A stretch of 5,670 nucleotides of DNA from Burkholderiaceae bacterium (GCA_023268425.1 JALRFN010000029.1:1-5670); one strand, 5' to 3'. Counted from the stretch's first letter, positions 1 to 5,606 are shown. Notes: generated by a model from the sequence alone, not told the origin. Translations and numbers: made by a program.

Positions 1-1032
1 GCGGGTCAAGCCTTGCCTTTGCGCCAAGAGGAGATTCGCTGGCAAGGTCACGCGATTGAGGCGCGCATTTGCGCGGAAAACCCCGAGCAACAGTTCCTGC
101 CGGCCACCGGCCATTTGCGCCGCTTGGTCGCGCCCACCGAGGCCGGCTTTGAAGTCGCGCCGGTGCGCTGGGACGCGGGTGTGCGTGAAGGCGACAGCAT
201 CACGCCGTTTTACGATTCCATGATCGCCAAGCTCATCGTCCACGGCGACAACCGCGCGCAAGCGCTGGCCCGCTTGGACGCGGCCTTGGCGGCCACGCGC
301 ATCGTGGGTGTGCAGACCAACGTGCAGTTCTTGCGCCGCGTGTTGGCCACTGAATCGTTTGATCAGGCGCGCTTGGATACGGCTTTGATCGAGCGTGAGC
401 GCGCGGTCTTGTTTGGCCAAGAGGGCTTGCCCATGGCCGTGTGTGTGGCCGCAGCGGTGGCACAGCACCTCGACGCGGCGCAAAGCGCGGCAGATGCCGA
501 CCCCTTCAGCCGCGCTGACCATTGGGCGATGTTTGGCAGCGTGCAGCGTCACTTCAGCGTGCGTTGGCAGGACGCGGCATCGACGGCGGTTTTGGAGGTC
601 GCGCACGGTGGCGCGATGCACTTGAGCGTCGATGGACAAGCGCAGCCGCTGGCGGTTCGCCGCGTGGCCGCGGGCTTGGAAGTGCGCCTGGGCGCTTGGC
701 ACGGGGTCGTGCAGGTTGAGCGCGACGGCGATGTACACCACATTTTTGCCCGCGAAGGCGCGGGGGTGTTGACGCTGGTTGACCCCTTGAACGCCTCGCA
801 CGACGAGGAAGGCACGGGCGGGCACTTGACAGCGCCCATGCCGGGCAAGGTCTTGAGCGTGGCCGTGAAGCCGGGTGATGTGGTGCAAAAAGGCCAGGTC
901 TTGGCGGTGTTGGAAGCCATGAAGATGGAGCACAGCATCACCGCACCCCGCGATGGCACGGTGGGCGAAGTCATGGTGGCGGCAGGCGATCAAGTGGCAG
1001 AGGGTGTCGAGTTGCTGGCTTTGACCGATTGA
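1..1032 (+). CDS. 3-methylcrotonyl-CoA carboxylase, biotin-containing alpha subunit (5' truncated by window edge)
   Basis: Biotin-dependent acyl-CoA carboxylase alpha subunit: it carboxylates biotin with ATP and bicarbonate, and the beta subunit passes the carboxyl group to the acyl-CoA. The frame is open from base 1 and the first codons already read as family sequence, so the start lies upstream; 343 residues are visible, about half of a usual 650-680 residue protein. In order: the C-terminal part of biotin carboxylase (fragment residues 1-135, with GHAIEARICAENP near residue 18), a poorly conserved linker/BT region (about 136-270), and a C-terminal biotinyl domain (about 275-343). The biotin attachment motif is EAMKMEH, with the lysine at fragment residue 308 (codon 922-924). 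The 3-methylcrotonyl-CoA assignment (leucine degradation, liuD/mccA type) rests largely on the HMG-CoA lyase gene two genes downstream; acetyl- or propionyl-CoA carboxylase subunits look similar in this part. Nothing appears broken. Confidence 0.88.
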   Translation, partial: AGQALPLRQEEIRWQGHAIEARICAENPEQQFLPATGHLRRLVAPTEAGFEVAPVRWDAGVREGDSITPFYDSMIAKLIVHGDNRAQALARLDAALAATRIVGVQTNVQFLRRVLATESFDQARLDTALIERERAVLFGQEGLPMAVCVAAAVAQHLDAAQSAADADPFSRADHWAMFGSVQRHFSVRWQDAASTAVLEVAHGGAMHLSVDGQAQPLAVRRVAAGLEVRLGAWHGVVQVERDGDVHHIFAREGAGVLTLVDPLNASHDEEGTGGHLTAPMPGKVLSVAVKPGDVVQKGQVLAVLEAMKMEHSITAPRDGTVGEVMVAAGDQVAEGVELLALTD

Positions 1033-1041
1033 GGGTGCGTC

Positions 1042-1980
1042 ATGGCGGCTGAGCGTTTGGTGATTTGTTGTCCTGGCTTCGATGCCACGCCCTGGGTGCA
1101 GCGCTTCAGCCAAGCGCTGCCGGGCTTGGACATCGCGGTTTGGGAGCGCGGCCATGTCGATGCGCGCTGGGCCGTGGTGTGGAAGGCGCCGCAGGGCTTT
1201 TGGGACGCCAACCCGCAGCTAGAAGTCGCATTCAACATGGGTGCAGGCGTGGACGCATTGATGCAAGCCCGCTTGCCCGAAGCGACCATAGTGGTGCGTC
1301 TGACCGATGTGGGCATGGGCGTGCAAATGGCCGAATACTGTCTGCACATGGTCACGCGCATCGCGCGGCGCTTTGCCGACTACGAGGCGCAATGGCGTGA
1401 CGGCGCTTGGGAAGACTTGAAAATCGACAGCGCCGAGCATTGGCCAGTGGGTGTCATGGGACTGGGCGCTTTGGGGCAGCGTGTGCTGCAAAGTCTGCTC
1501 ACGCTGGAGTATCCGCTGCAGGGCTGGAGCCGGACGCCCAAAACGCTGCCTGGGGTGCAGTGTTTTCACGGCATGGACCAGTTGGGAACATTCCTGGGTG
1601 CTTCGCGCATCGTGATTGTGCTGATGCCGCTGACGCCAGAGACCCACCACGTCTTGAATGCGCAGACCTTGCGGCAGCTGCCCAAAGGCGCACACGTCAT
1701 CAACTTGGCGCGCGGGCCTTTGCTCGACGCCGATGCCTTGCTGGCCTCCTTGGACGACGGTCACTTGGGCGGTGCGGTTTTGGACGTCTTTGAGCAAGAA
1801 CCTTTGCCCGCTGATCACGCCCTGCGCCGCCACCCTTTGGTGCAAGGCACGCCACACATCAGCGCACGCACCCGCTTGAAACCCACGGTTGAGCGCATGG
1901 CCGCGCAAATCCAAAGCCTGCGCAGCGGCTTCAGCGCCGACCAGCTTGAAGGTGTGGTCAATCGCACGCGCGGCTATTGA
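1042..1980 (+). CDS. ghrA: Glyoxylate/hydroxypyruvate reductase A (GhrA-type D-2-hydroxyacid dehydrogenase)
   Basis: Cytoplasmic NAD(P)H-dependent reductase expected to convert glyoxylate to glycolate and hydroxypyruvate to glycerate. The 312-residue length equals that of E. coli GhrA as I recall it, and the ends agree in style: an N-terminal phrase like CCPGFDATPWVQ and a C-terminal VNRTRGY. The substrate region holds FNMGAGVDAL (about residues 66-75). The Rossmann nucleotide loop is GLGALG (G140, G142, G145). The catalytic triad of the 2-hydroxyacid dehydrogenase family is present: R224 in NLARGPLLD, E253 in DVFEQEPLP and H272 in TPHISA. The ATG at 1042 is 9 bases after the previous stop, with GAGGG (1031-1035) at suitable spacing, so it is probably co-transcribed with the carboxylase gene. 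It is not a known step of leucine breakdown. Family assignment is firm; the true substrate is inferred. Confidence 0.9.
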   Translation: MAAERLVICCPGFDATPWVQRFSQALPGLDIAVWERGHVDARWAVVWKAPQGFWDANPQLEVAFNMGAGVDALMQARLPEATIVVRLTDVGMGVQMAEYCLHMVTRIARRFADYEAQWRDGAWEDLKIDSAEHWPVGVMGLGALGQRVLQSLLTLEYPLQGWSRTPKTLPGVQCFHGMDQLGTFLGASRIVIVLMPLTPETHHVLNAQTLRQLPKGAHVINLARGPLLDADALLASLDDGHLGGAVLDVFEQEPLPADHALRRHPLVQGTPHISARTRLKPTVERMAAQIQSLRSGFSADQLEGVVNRTRGY

Positions 1981-2030
1981 ACACGGTGCGGTCGCGCACA
2001 ATCGCGCTTGAAACATTTGGAGAAACCAGC

Positions 2031-2951
2031 ATGGCCATGCCCAGCAGCGTTGACATCATCGACGTGGGCCCGCGTGACGGGCTGCAAAACGAAAAACAAG
2101 TGGTGGTGTCGGCCGCCGACAAAATTGACTTGATTCATCGTTTGGTGGATGCCGGCATCCGCCATTTGGAAGCGACCAGTTTCGTCAGCCCCAAGTGGGT
2201 GCCGCAAATGGCCGACGCCCCCGAAGTCATGGCCGGCATCCAGCGCCAAGCAGGCGTGGTCTACAGCGTCTTGACGCCCAACATGAAGGGGCTGGAGGCC
2301 GCCTTGGCTGCGGGCGCCGACGAAGTGTGTGTCTTTGGCGCGGCCACCGAGGCCTTCAGCCAAAAAAACATCAACTGTTCCATCGCCGAGTCGATTGAGC
2401 GCTTTGCCCCTGTGGTGGCTGCGGCGCACGCCGCCGGTGTCGCCACGCGTGGCGCCATCTCTTGTACCGTGGGCTGCCCCTACGAGGGCGAAGTCGCGCC
2501 CAGCGCGGTGCGCCACGTGGCGCAGTTGATGAAAGACATTGGTGTGCAACGCATTGCCGTCGCCGACACCATTGGCGTGGGCACGCCGCGCCAAGTGCAA
2601 GCCGCTATGGACGCGGCCTTGCAGGTGTATGACGTGGCCTACATCAGCGGCCACTTCCACGACACCTACGGCCAAGCGCTGGCCAACACCTTGGCTTCGT
2701 TGGCGTTGGGTGTGCGGGTGTTTGAGACGTCCATCGCGGGTCTGGGGGGCTGCCCCTACGCCAAAGGCGCGACCGGCAACGTGGCCACTGAAGACGTGGT
2801 CTACATGTTGCACGGCATGGGCATCGAGACCGGCATTGATCTTGACCAACTGGTCGACGCGGCTGCGGCGATCAGCCAAGTCTTGGGTCGCCCGCCACAG
2901 GGGCGCGTTTCGGTGGCGCTGTTGAACAAGCGCGCAAACGCTGCGGCTTGA
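2031..2951 (+). CDS. mvaB: Hydroxymethylglutaryl-CoA lyase
   Basis: Cleaves 3-hydroxy-3-methylglutaryl-CoA to acetyl-CoA and acetoacetate, the last step of leucine degradation. The 306-residue protein is a full-length TIM-barrel lyase of the DRE-TIM/HMGL-like family. Visible residues: R15 and D16 in DVGPRDGLQNEKQ (catalytic Arg and metal-binding Asp), H208 and H210 in HFHDTYGQ (metal ligands), the signature GLGGCPYAKGATGN with catalytic C241, and metal ligand N250. The ATG at 2031 was chosen because GGAG (2019-2022) sits 8 bases before it and the family sequence begins directly after it; a TTG at 1977 in the same frame overlaps the end of the reductase gene and has no good ribosome site. A second ATG at 2037 would cost only two residues. 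There is a 50-base gap to the reductase gene with no clear terminator, so read-through from the carboxylase operon is likely. The symbol liuE is used for the same gene in liu operons. Confidence 0.96.
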   Translation: MAMPSSVDIIDVGPRDGLQNEKQVVVSAADKIDLIHRLVDAGIRHLEATSFVSPKWVPQMADAPEVMAGIQRQAGVVYSVLTPNMKGLEAALAAGADEVCVFGAATEAFSQKNINCSIAESIERFAPVVAAAHAAGVATRGAISCTVGCPYEGEVAPSAVRHVAQLMKDIGVQRIAVADTIGVGTPRQVQAAMDAALQVYDVAYISGHFHDTYGQALANTLASLALGVRVFETSIAGLGGCPYAKGATGNVATEDVVYMLHGMGIETGIDLDQLVDAAAAISQVLGRPPQGRVSVALLNKRANAAA

Positions 2952-2955
2952 GGCC

Positions 2956-2965
2956 TTGTGCACAA
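2956..2965. repeat. Perfect 10-base palindrome, possible operator half of a larger site
   Basis: TTGTGCACAA reads the same on both strands. It begins 5 bases after the HMG-CoA lyase stop codon, and flanking CC/GG extends the symmetry imperfectly. Its right arm overlaps the first of two GCACAAA repeats spaced one helical turn (10 bases) apart. This arrangement would suit a dimeric regulator, but no specific regulator can be named. It is too short, and has no following T-tract, to act as a terminator. Confidence 0.35.
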
Positions 2966-3013
2966 AGGCGCACAAATGGTTCGGGTGCGCGTGCGGCGTG
3001 CAGACTGCCTTTT

Positions 3014-3019
3014 TATGAT
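3014..3019 (+). promoter_or_regulatory. Candidate -10 element TATGAT
   Basis: TATGAT matches TATAAT at five of six positions and lies 30 bases before the methyltransferase start, leaving a 5' leader of roughly 25 bases. The hexamers at the right distance upstream (around 2990-2997, for example GTGCGG) do not resemble TTGACA. This is therefore a weak candidate that would need an activator or an alternative sigma factor. Confidence 0.3.
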
Positions 3020-3049
3020 GAGTGATCACATCAGCAGGGAGCACAACAC

Positions 3050-3658
3050 ATGACCACCTCAGCACGCAAAGTCCTCAACGTTGGCGGCAACAGCAAGGAC
3101 ATTCCCATCCCGCATTACTACCAAGACTTCGAGCATTTGCTTTTGGACATCGACCCCAAAGGCAATCCTGACGTGTTGTGTGATGCGCGGGAATTGGACC
3201 AACGACCCGGCGATGAATTCGACGCGATCTACTGTTCACACAACTTGGAACACTACTACTGGCATGACGTGGCCCGCGTACTGAAAGGCTTTTTGCACAG
3301 CCTCAAACCGGGTGGCATGGTTGACATCCGCGTGCCGGATTTGCAAGCGGTGTTTGATGCCATGAAAAGCAAAAACATCGGCCTCAACGACCCCTTGTAC
3401 AACTCGGCCGTTGGCCCCATTGCCCCCATTGATGTCATCTATGGCTGGCGCCAAGAGCTTGAGACCTCGGGCAATGACTTCTTTGCACACAAAACCGGCT
3501 TCAATCAAAAGACTTTGCGTGACGTGGTCAAAGCGGCAGGCTTGAGTTTTGTTTTCGATGTCAAAACTGGGGCTGTCTACGAGGCCCATGTCATTGCGTT
3601 CAAAGGGCGACCTGATCCGATTTTTGTTGAACGATTGAAGCTTTCTGGGGTGTCATGA
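3050..3658 (+). CDS. Class I SAM-dependent methyltransferase (Methyltransf_11-like), substrate unknown
   Basis: A 202-residue cytoplasmic protein with the order of motifs of a small Rossmann-fold methyltransferase: KVLNVGGNSKDI (residues 7-18, the SAM-binding loop, here GG rather than the usual GxGxG), LLLDIDP with acidic D33/D35 after strand 2 (ribose-binding position), PDVLCDARELD (40-50), DAIYCSHNLEHYYWHD (58-73) at the motif usually written LEHv, and LKPGGMVDIRVPD (85-97). The C-terminal third (GFNQKTLRDVVKAAGL onwards) is the usual end of the fold. The start at 3050 has AGGGAG (3036-3041) 8 bases upstream. Its stop overlaps the next start as ATGA (3655-3658), implying translational coupling. 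By hand count 3061-3660 is about 52% GC, well below neighbours, with more Lys, Asn and Asp codons, so a separate origin is plausible. The methyl acceptor cannot be read from sequence. Confidence 0.85.
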   Translation: MTTSARKVLNVGGNSKDIPIPHYYQDFEHLLLDIDPKGNPDVLCDARELDQRPGDEFDAIYCSHNLEHYYWHDVARVLKGFLHSLKPGGMVDIRVPDLQAVFDAMKSKNIGLNDPLYNSAVGPIAPIDVIYGWRQELETSGNDFFAHKTGFNQKTLRDVVKAAGLSFVFDVKTGAVYEAHVIAFKGRPDPIFVERLKLSGVS

Positions 3659-4149
3659 ATCCATCGGCCTATCCGCGCAGTGTGCAGCGCGTTGTTGACG
3701 TTTTGCAAGCCCTGGGCCACCCGGGCCTGCCGACGATGTTGGATGACGCCGCGCGCACCGCGCAGCAAGCGGCCGACGGTTTGGGCGTGGCTTTGGGACA
3801 GATCGCCAAAAGCATCATCTTCAAGCGTGAGCCCGATGGGGTGCAGGTCTTGGTGGTGACGGCGGGCGACCAGCGGGTCGATGAAAGCAAAGTGCAGGCC
3901 GTGGTTTGCGGGGCCTCGCAGCACTTGTCCCGAGCCGACGCGGCTTTTGTGCGCGAACGCACAGGCTTTGCCATCGGTGGTGTGCCACCCCTGGGCCATG
4001 CCCAGGCCGGCGTCGTGTTGTTGGACGCCAGCCTGCAACGCTTTGACACCTTGTGGGCTGCGGCGGGCCACCCGCACGCGGTGTTTCCTTTGAGTCCTGC
4101 AGATTTGGCCCGCTTGACGGGGGCCGCTTTCGTGGAGGTGATCGCGTGA
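3655..4149 (+). CDS. YbaK/ProX-type aminoacyl-tRNA deacylase-like protein
   Basis: A 164-residue single-domain protein of the YbaK/EbsC/ProX family, free-standing relatives of the prolyl-tRNA synthetase editing domain. Family members hydrolyse mischarged tRNA such as Cys- or Ala-tRNA(Pro). Visible hallmarks are the lysine-bearing QIAKSIIFK (residues 49-57, K52), a central strand VQVLVVTAGDQRVDESK and the family glycine motif GFAIGGVPPLGH (about 104-115, G108-G109). The length is typical. The GFAIGGVPP form resembles the ProX-like branch more than classic E. coli YbaK, so which aminoacyl-tRNA it proofreads is uncertain. Its ATG overlaps the methyltransferase stop (ATGA) and its own stop overlaps the next start (GTGA, 4146-4149), placing it in a translationally coupled set. 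Its GC content is high, typical of the window (75% over 3721-3780), unlike the preceding gene. Confidence 0.87.
   Translation: MNPSAYPRSVQRVVDVLQALGHPGLPTMLDDAARTAQQAADGLGVALGQIAKSIIFKREPDGVQVLVVTAGDQRVDESKVQAVVCGASQHLSRADAAFVRERTGFAIGGVPPLGHAQAGVVLLDASLQRFDTLWAAAGHPHAVFPLSPADLARLTGAAFVEVIA
4134..4143 (+). promoter_or_regulatory. Very strong Shine-Dalgarno site that fixes the GTG start of the DUF1289 gene
   Basis: GGAGGTGATC is a 10-base uninterrupted complement to the conserved 3' end of bacterial 16S rRNA (GATCACCTCC). It lies inside the last codons of the deacylase-like gene. GGAGG ends 7 bases before GTG at 4146, which is ideal spacing. It argues for the GTG start over any upstream codon, and for efficient re-initiation on the small DUF1289 gene despite its non-ATG start. 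Confidence 0.8.
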
Positions 4150-4376
4150 GCCGTTTGCAATCCATTTGGACGCGCAGCCAGGGCCGTCCCGGCGTGGCGA
4201 GTCCGTGCATTTCAGTCTGTCGCATGAGCGAGGACACGGGCTACTGCAAGGGCTGCTGGCGCAGCTTGGATGAAATTGCCGGCTGGTCCGTGATGGACGA
4301 TGGTGCCAAGCGCGCCGTTTGGCAAGCCGTGTTGGCCCGCGAAGCGGCGGCCAAACCCTTGGGAGAAGGTGCGTGA
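4146..4376 (+). CDS. DUF1289 family small four-cysteine protein
   Basis: A 76-residue protein of unknown function belonging to the DUF1289 family. The recognisable core is SPCISVCRMSEDTGYCKGCWR (residues 19-39), then a helix-like SLDEIAGWSVMDDGAKRAVW. Four cysteines, C21, C25, C34 and C37, form CxxxC-x8-CxxC, an arrangement that could hold zinc or an iron-sulfur cluster; this is inference, as I know of no settled biochemical role for the family. The GTG start at 4146 overlaps the upstream stop (GTGA) and is supported by an exceptional ribosome site. Longer in-frame extensions back to 4053 would run through the deacylase gene and are unlikely. The stop overlaps the next gene's GTG (4373-4376), so this gene sits in the middle of a coupled series. 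There is no signal peptide, so the protein is cytoplasmic. Confidence 0.88.
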   Translation: MSRLQSIWTRSQGRPGVASPCISVCRMSEDTGYCKGCWRSLDEIAGWSVMDDGAKRAVWQAVLAREAAAKPLGEGA

Positions 4377-5032
4377 ACCACCGCATTGATTTTTACTACG
4401 ACCCGATCTCGCCTTACGCCTATTTGGCCTTCGCGCAGTTGCCTGAGGCCTTGCAGGGTTTGAGCGTGCAGGTGCGTTATCGCCCGGTGTTGTTTGCCGC
4501 CATGCTCAAAGTGGGCGGACAAAAAGGCCCGGCTGAAATCGCAGGCAAGCGCGAGTGGACTTACCGCCAAGTGTCTTGGTTGGCCCATCGTTTGGGCGTG
4601 CCCTTGGATTTGCCAGCCACCCATCCTTTCAACCCCTTGGCGCTCTTGCGACTGGGCTTGAGCGCGGCGGATGCCGAGGGCTGTACCAATCGCTGGGTCA
4701 CGCAACAGTTGTTTGAACACGTTTGGCACGGCGGCGCAGACGCCGCTGCGCCAGAGCGCGTCGACGCATTGGCGCAGCGCCTCCAATCGCACGTGCAAGA
4801 CCGCGGCGGCGTGTGGCTGGGGCCGCAAGACGAAGGCGTCAAAGCCCTGCTGCGCAGCAACACCGACGCGGCGATTCAAGCCGGTGTGTTTGGTGTGCCC
4901 ACGTGCGTGTGGCAAGACCAGGTGTTTTGGGGCTTGGACGCGCTGCCCATGTTGCGCGACGCCATCGACGGTGGCGATTGGTTTGCGCAAGTACATTGGG
5001 TGGCGGCAGCGCAATTGTCCTCTGGTGTTTGA
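4373..5032 (+). CDS. 2-hydroxychromene-2-carboxylate isomerase-like protein (DsbA-fold, kappa-GST-like)
   Basis: A 219-residue member of the HCCA isomerase family, thioredoxin-fold enzymes with an inserted helical domain, related to kappa-class glutathione transferases. NahD, the type member, uses glutathione to isomerise 2-hydroxychromene-2-carboxylate in naphthalene degradation. Visible: IDFYYDPISPYAYLAF at the N-terminus, with S13 where the family places its active serine in place of DsbA cysteine; GKREWTYRQVSWLAHRLGVP; HPFNPLALLRL; and GVFGVPTCVW with the cis-proline P176 that shapes the glutathione site. The GTG start at 4373 overlaps the DUF1289 stop (GTGA) and follows GGGAG (4361-4365) by 7 bases; upstream starts would run back into the DUF1289 gene and extend beyond the family N-terminus. 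No aromatic-degradation genes are nearby, so the natural substrate is probably something other than a naphthalene intermediate. Family confidence is high, reaction confidence low. Confidence 0.88.
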   Translation: MNHRIDFYYDPISPYAYLAFAQLPEALQGLSVQVRYRPVLFAAMLKVGGQKGPAEIAGKREWTYRQVSWLAHRLGVPLDLPATHPFNPLALLRLGLSAADAEGCTNRWVTQQLFEHVWHGGADAAAPERVDALAQRLQSHVQDRGGVWLGPQDEGVKALLRSNTDAAIQAGVFGVPTCVWQDQVFWGLDALPMLRDAIDGGDWFAQVHWVAAAQLSSGV

Positions 5033-5047
5033 GTCGGTGGCTTGCAT

Positions 5048-5061
5048 TTGATTTGCCGCAA
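5048..5061. promoter_or_regulatory. FNR/Anr-like binding box upstream of the universal stress protein gene
   Basis: TTGATTTGCCGCAA matches the FNR-family consensus TTGAT-N4-ATCAA at eight of ten defined bases: a perfect left half and CGCAA on the right. Its centre (5054.5) is 42-43 bases before the start predicted from the -10-like TAGGAT, close to the -41.5 position of class II FNR-activated promoters. Anr-type control of universal stress genes is known in Pseudomonas aeruginosa; application here is inference. Confidence 0.45.
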
Positions 5062-5084
5062 ACCGCGCCAGGCCACATCGGGCG

Positions 5085-5090
5085 TAGGAT
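5085..5090 (+). promoter_or_regulatory. Candidate -10 element TAGGAT for the universal stress protein gene
   Basis: TAGGAT matches four of six consensus bases, including both conserved ends (TA...AT), and predicts transcription starting around 5096-5097, some 25 bases before the ATG. The hexamer at 5062-5067 (ACCGCG) is no -35 element, which would fit a promoter needing an activator bound near -41.5. Not convincing on its own. Confidence 0.35.
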
Positions 5091-5120
5091 GTGTGCACCA
5101 ACCCAACGAGAGGAGCTGAC

Positions 5121-5558
5121 ATGTTTTCCAAAATCTTGATCCCCACCGACGGTTCTGAACTGGCCACCAAGGCCGCCCGCGACGCGGTTGAGATGGCCAA
5201 GCTGCAAGGCGCCAGCGTGGTCGCTGTTTACGTGATTGACCCCTTCCCCTACATCGGTCTGGGCGAGGCTTCGGCCCTGGGTTTACAGGCCTACATGGAA
5301 GAAGCCCAAGCCGCAGCACACAAAGCCTTGGCTGACGTGCGGGCGCTGGCCGAAGAGGTCGGCGTGTCTTTCCAAGGTGACACCATCGAGCGCAGCGCGC
5401 CCTACGAAGGCATTTTGGATACCGCCAAAGCCGAAGGCTGTGACCTGATTGTCATGGGCTCGCATGGTCGCCAAGGCATGAAGGCCTTGATCTTGGGCAG
5501 CGTCGCGCAAAAGGTTTTGACCCACTCCACGCTGCCGGTGCTGATCATCAAGCCCTGA
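5121..5558 (+). CDS. Universal stress protein, UspA family, ATP-binding type
   Basis: A 145-residue single Usp domain, the usual length for the family. The N-terminus FSKILIPTDGSELA carries D10, which contacts the nucleotide in ATP-binding members. The signature G-x2-G-x9-G-S is complete: G113, G116, G126 and S127 within GSHGRQGMKALILGS, followed by the usual closing strand LPVLIIKP. It is therefore closer to the MJ0577-like ATP-binding class than to non-binding UspA. Such proteins are cytoplasmic dimers induced by starvation, low oxygen or other stress, with no single enzymatic reaction established. The ATG at 5121 has AGGAG (5111-5115) 5 bases upstream; an in-frame GTG at 5091 would add ten residues that do not belong to the domain. 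It is 88 bases from the previous gene and followed by its own terminator, so it is probably a single-gene transcript. Confidence 0.95.
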   Translation: MFSKILIPTDGSELATKAARDAVEMAKLQGASVVAVYVIDPFPYIGLGEASALGLQAYMEEAQAAAHKALADVRALAEEVGVSFQGDTIERSAPYEGILDTAKAEGCDLIVMGSHGRQGMKALILGSVAQKVLTHSTLPVLIIKP

Positions 5559-5579
5559 GGCTTGGCTACCCCGTGAACC

Positions 5580-5606
5580 ACGCGCCTTCGGGCGCGTTTG
5601 TCGTTT
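5580..5606 (+). terminator. Rho-independent terminator after the universal stress protein gene
   Basis: ACGCGCC (5580-5586) pairs perfectly with GGCGCGT (5591-5597) across a TTCG tetraloop, one of the most stable RNA loops. The stem is followed by the T-rich TTTGTCGTTTT (5597-5607 region). It begins 21 bases after the stop codon. The T-tract is interrupted by GTCG, so termination may be good rather than perfect. Confidence 0.8.

Larger units (their letters stand above)
2952..3049. promoter_or_regulatory. Intergenic region with palindromes and a -10-like element before the methyltransferase gene
   Basis: This 98-base gap separates the catabolic genes from the coupled four-gene unit. It contains a perfect 10-base palindrome TTGTGCACAA (2956-2965), two copies of GCACAAA ten bases apart (2960-2966 and 2970-2976), TATGAT (3014-3019, five of six matches to the sigma-70 -10 consensus) and the palindrome GTGATCAC (3022-3029). 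No good -35 lies 16-18 bases upstream of TATGAT, so any promoter here is weak or activator-dependent. A ribosome site AGGGAG (3036-3041) ends the region. The regulatory role is inferred from position and symmetry only. Confidence 0.4.

Noticed and set aside
1..12. TTG at 13-15 as the true start of the first gene
   Set aside because: The reading frame continues to base 1 with family-like residues, and half of the biotin carboxylase domain would be missing. The gene is cut by the window edge, not internally truncated.
1981..2030. Possible separate promoter for HMG-CoA lyase with CACAAT (1997-2002) as -10
   Set aside because: No -35 lies at an acceptable distance (TTGAAC at 1977 leaves only 14 bases), and the gap has no terminator before it, so transcription from upstream explains the gene adequately.
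2995..3014. Possible terminator after HMG-CoA lyase: GGCG...TGCC followed by five T
   Set aside because: Only about three GC pairs plus a wobble can form around a large loop. This is too weak to call, and the T run overlaps the TATGAT element.
1974..3065. Long open frame of 363 codons on the minus strand opposite the HMG-CoA lyase gene
   Set aside because: The + strand frame carries every catalytic motif of a known enzyme. The minus frame is rich in His, Arg and Ala with no recognisable domain, as expected for a stop-poor shadow frame in high-GC DNA.
4053..4145. Extended N-terminus for the DUF1289 protein from an in-frame ATG at 4053
   Set aside because: It would overlap almost 100 bases of the YbaK-like gene and add residues outside the family. 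The GTG at 4146 has a near-ideal ribosome site.
3577..5207. Open frames of 120-320 codons on the minus strand opposite the YbaK-like, DUF1289, isomerase and stress-protein genes
   Set aside because: They overlap genes with clear family motifs, are biased to Arg, Pro, Ser and Gln, and lack recognisable motifs. They are antisense shadows.
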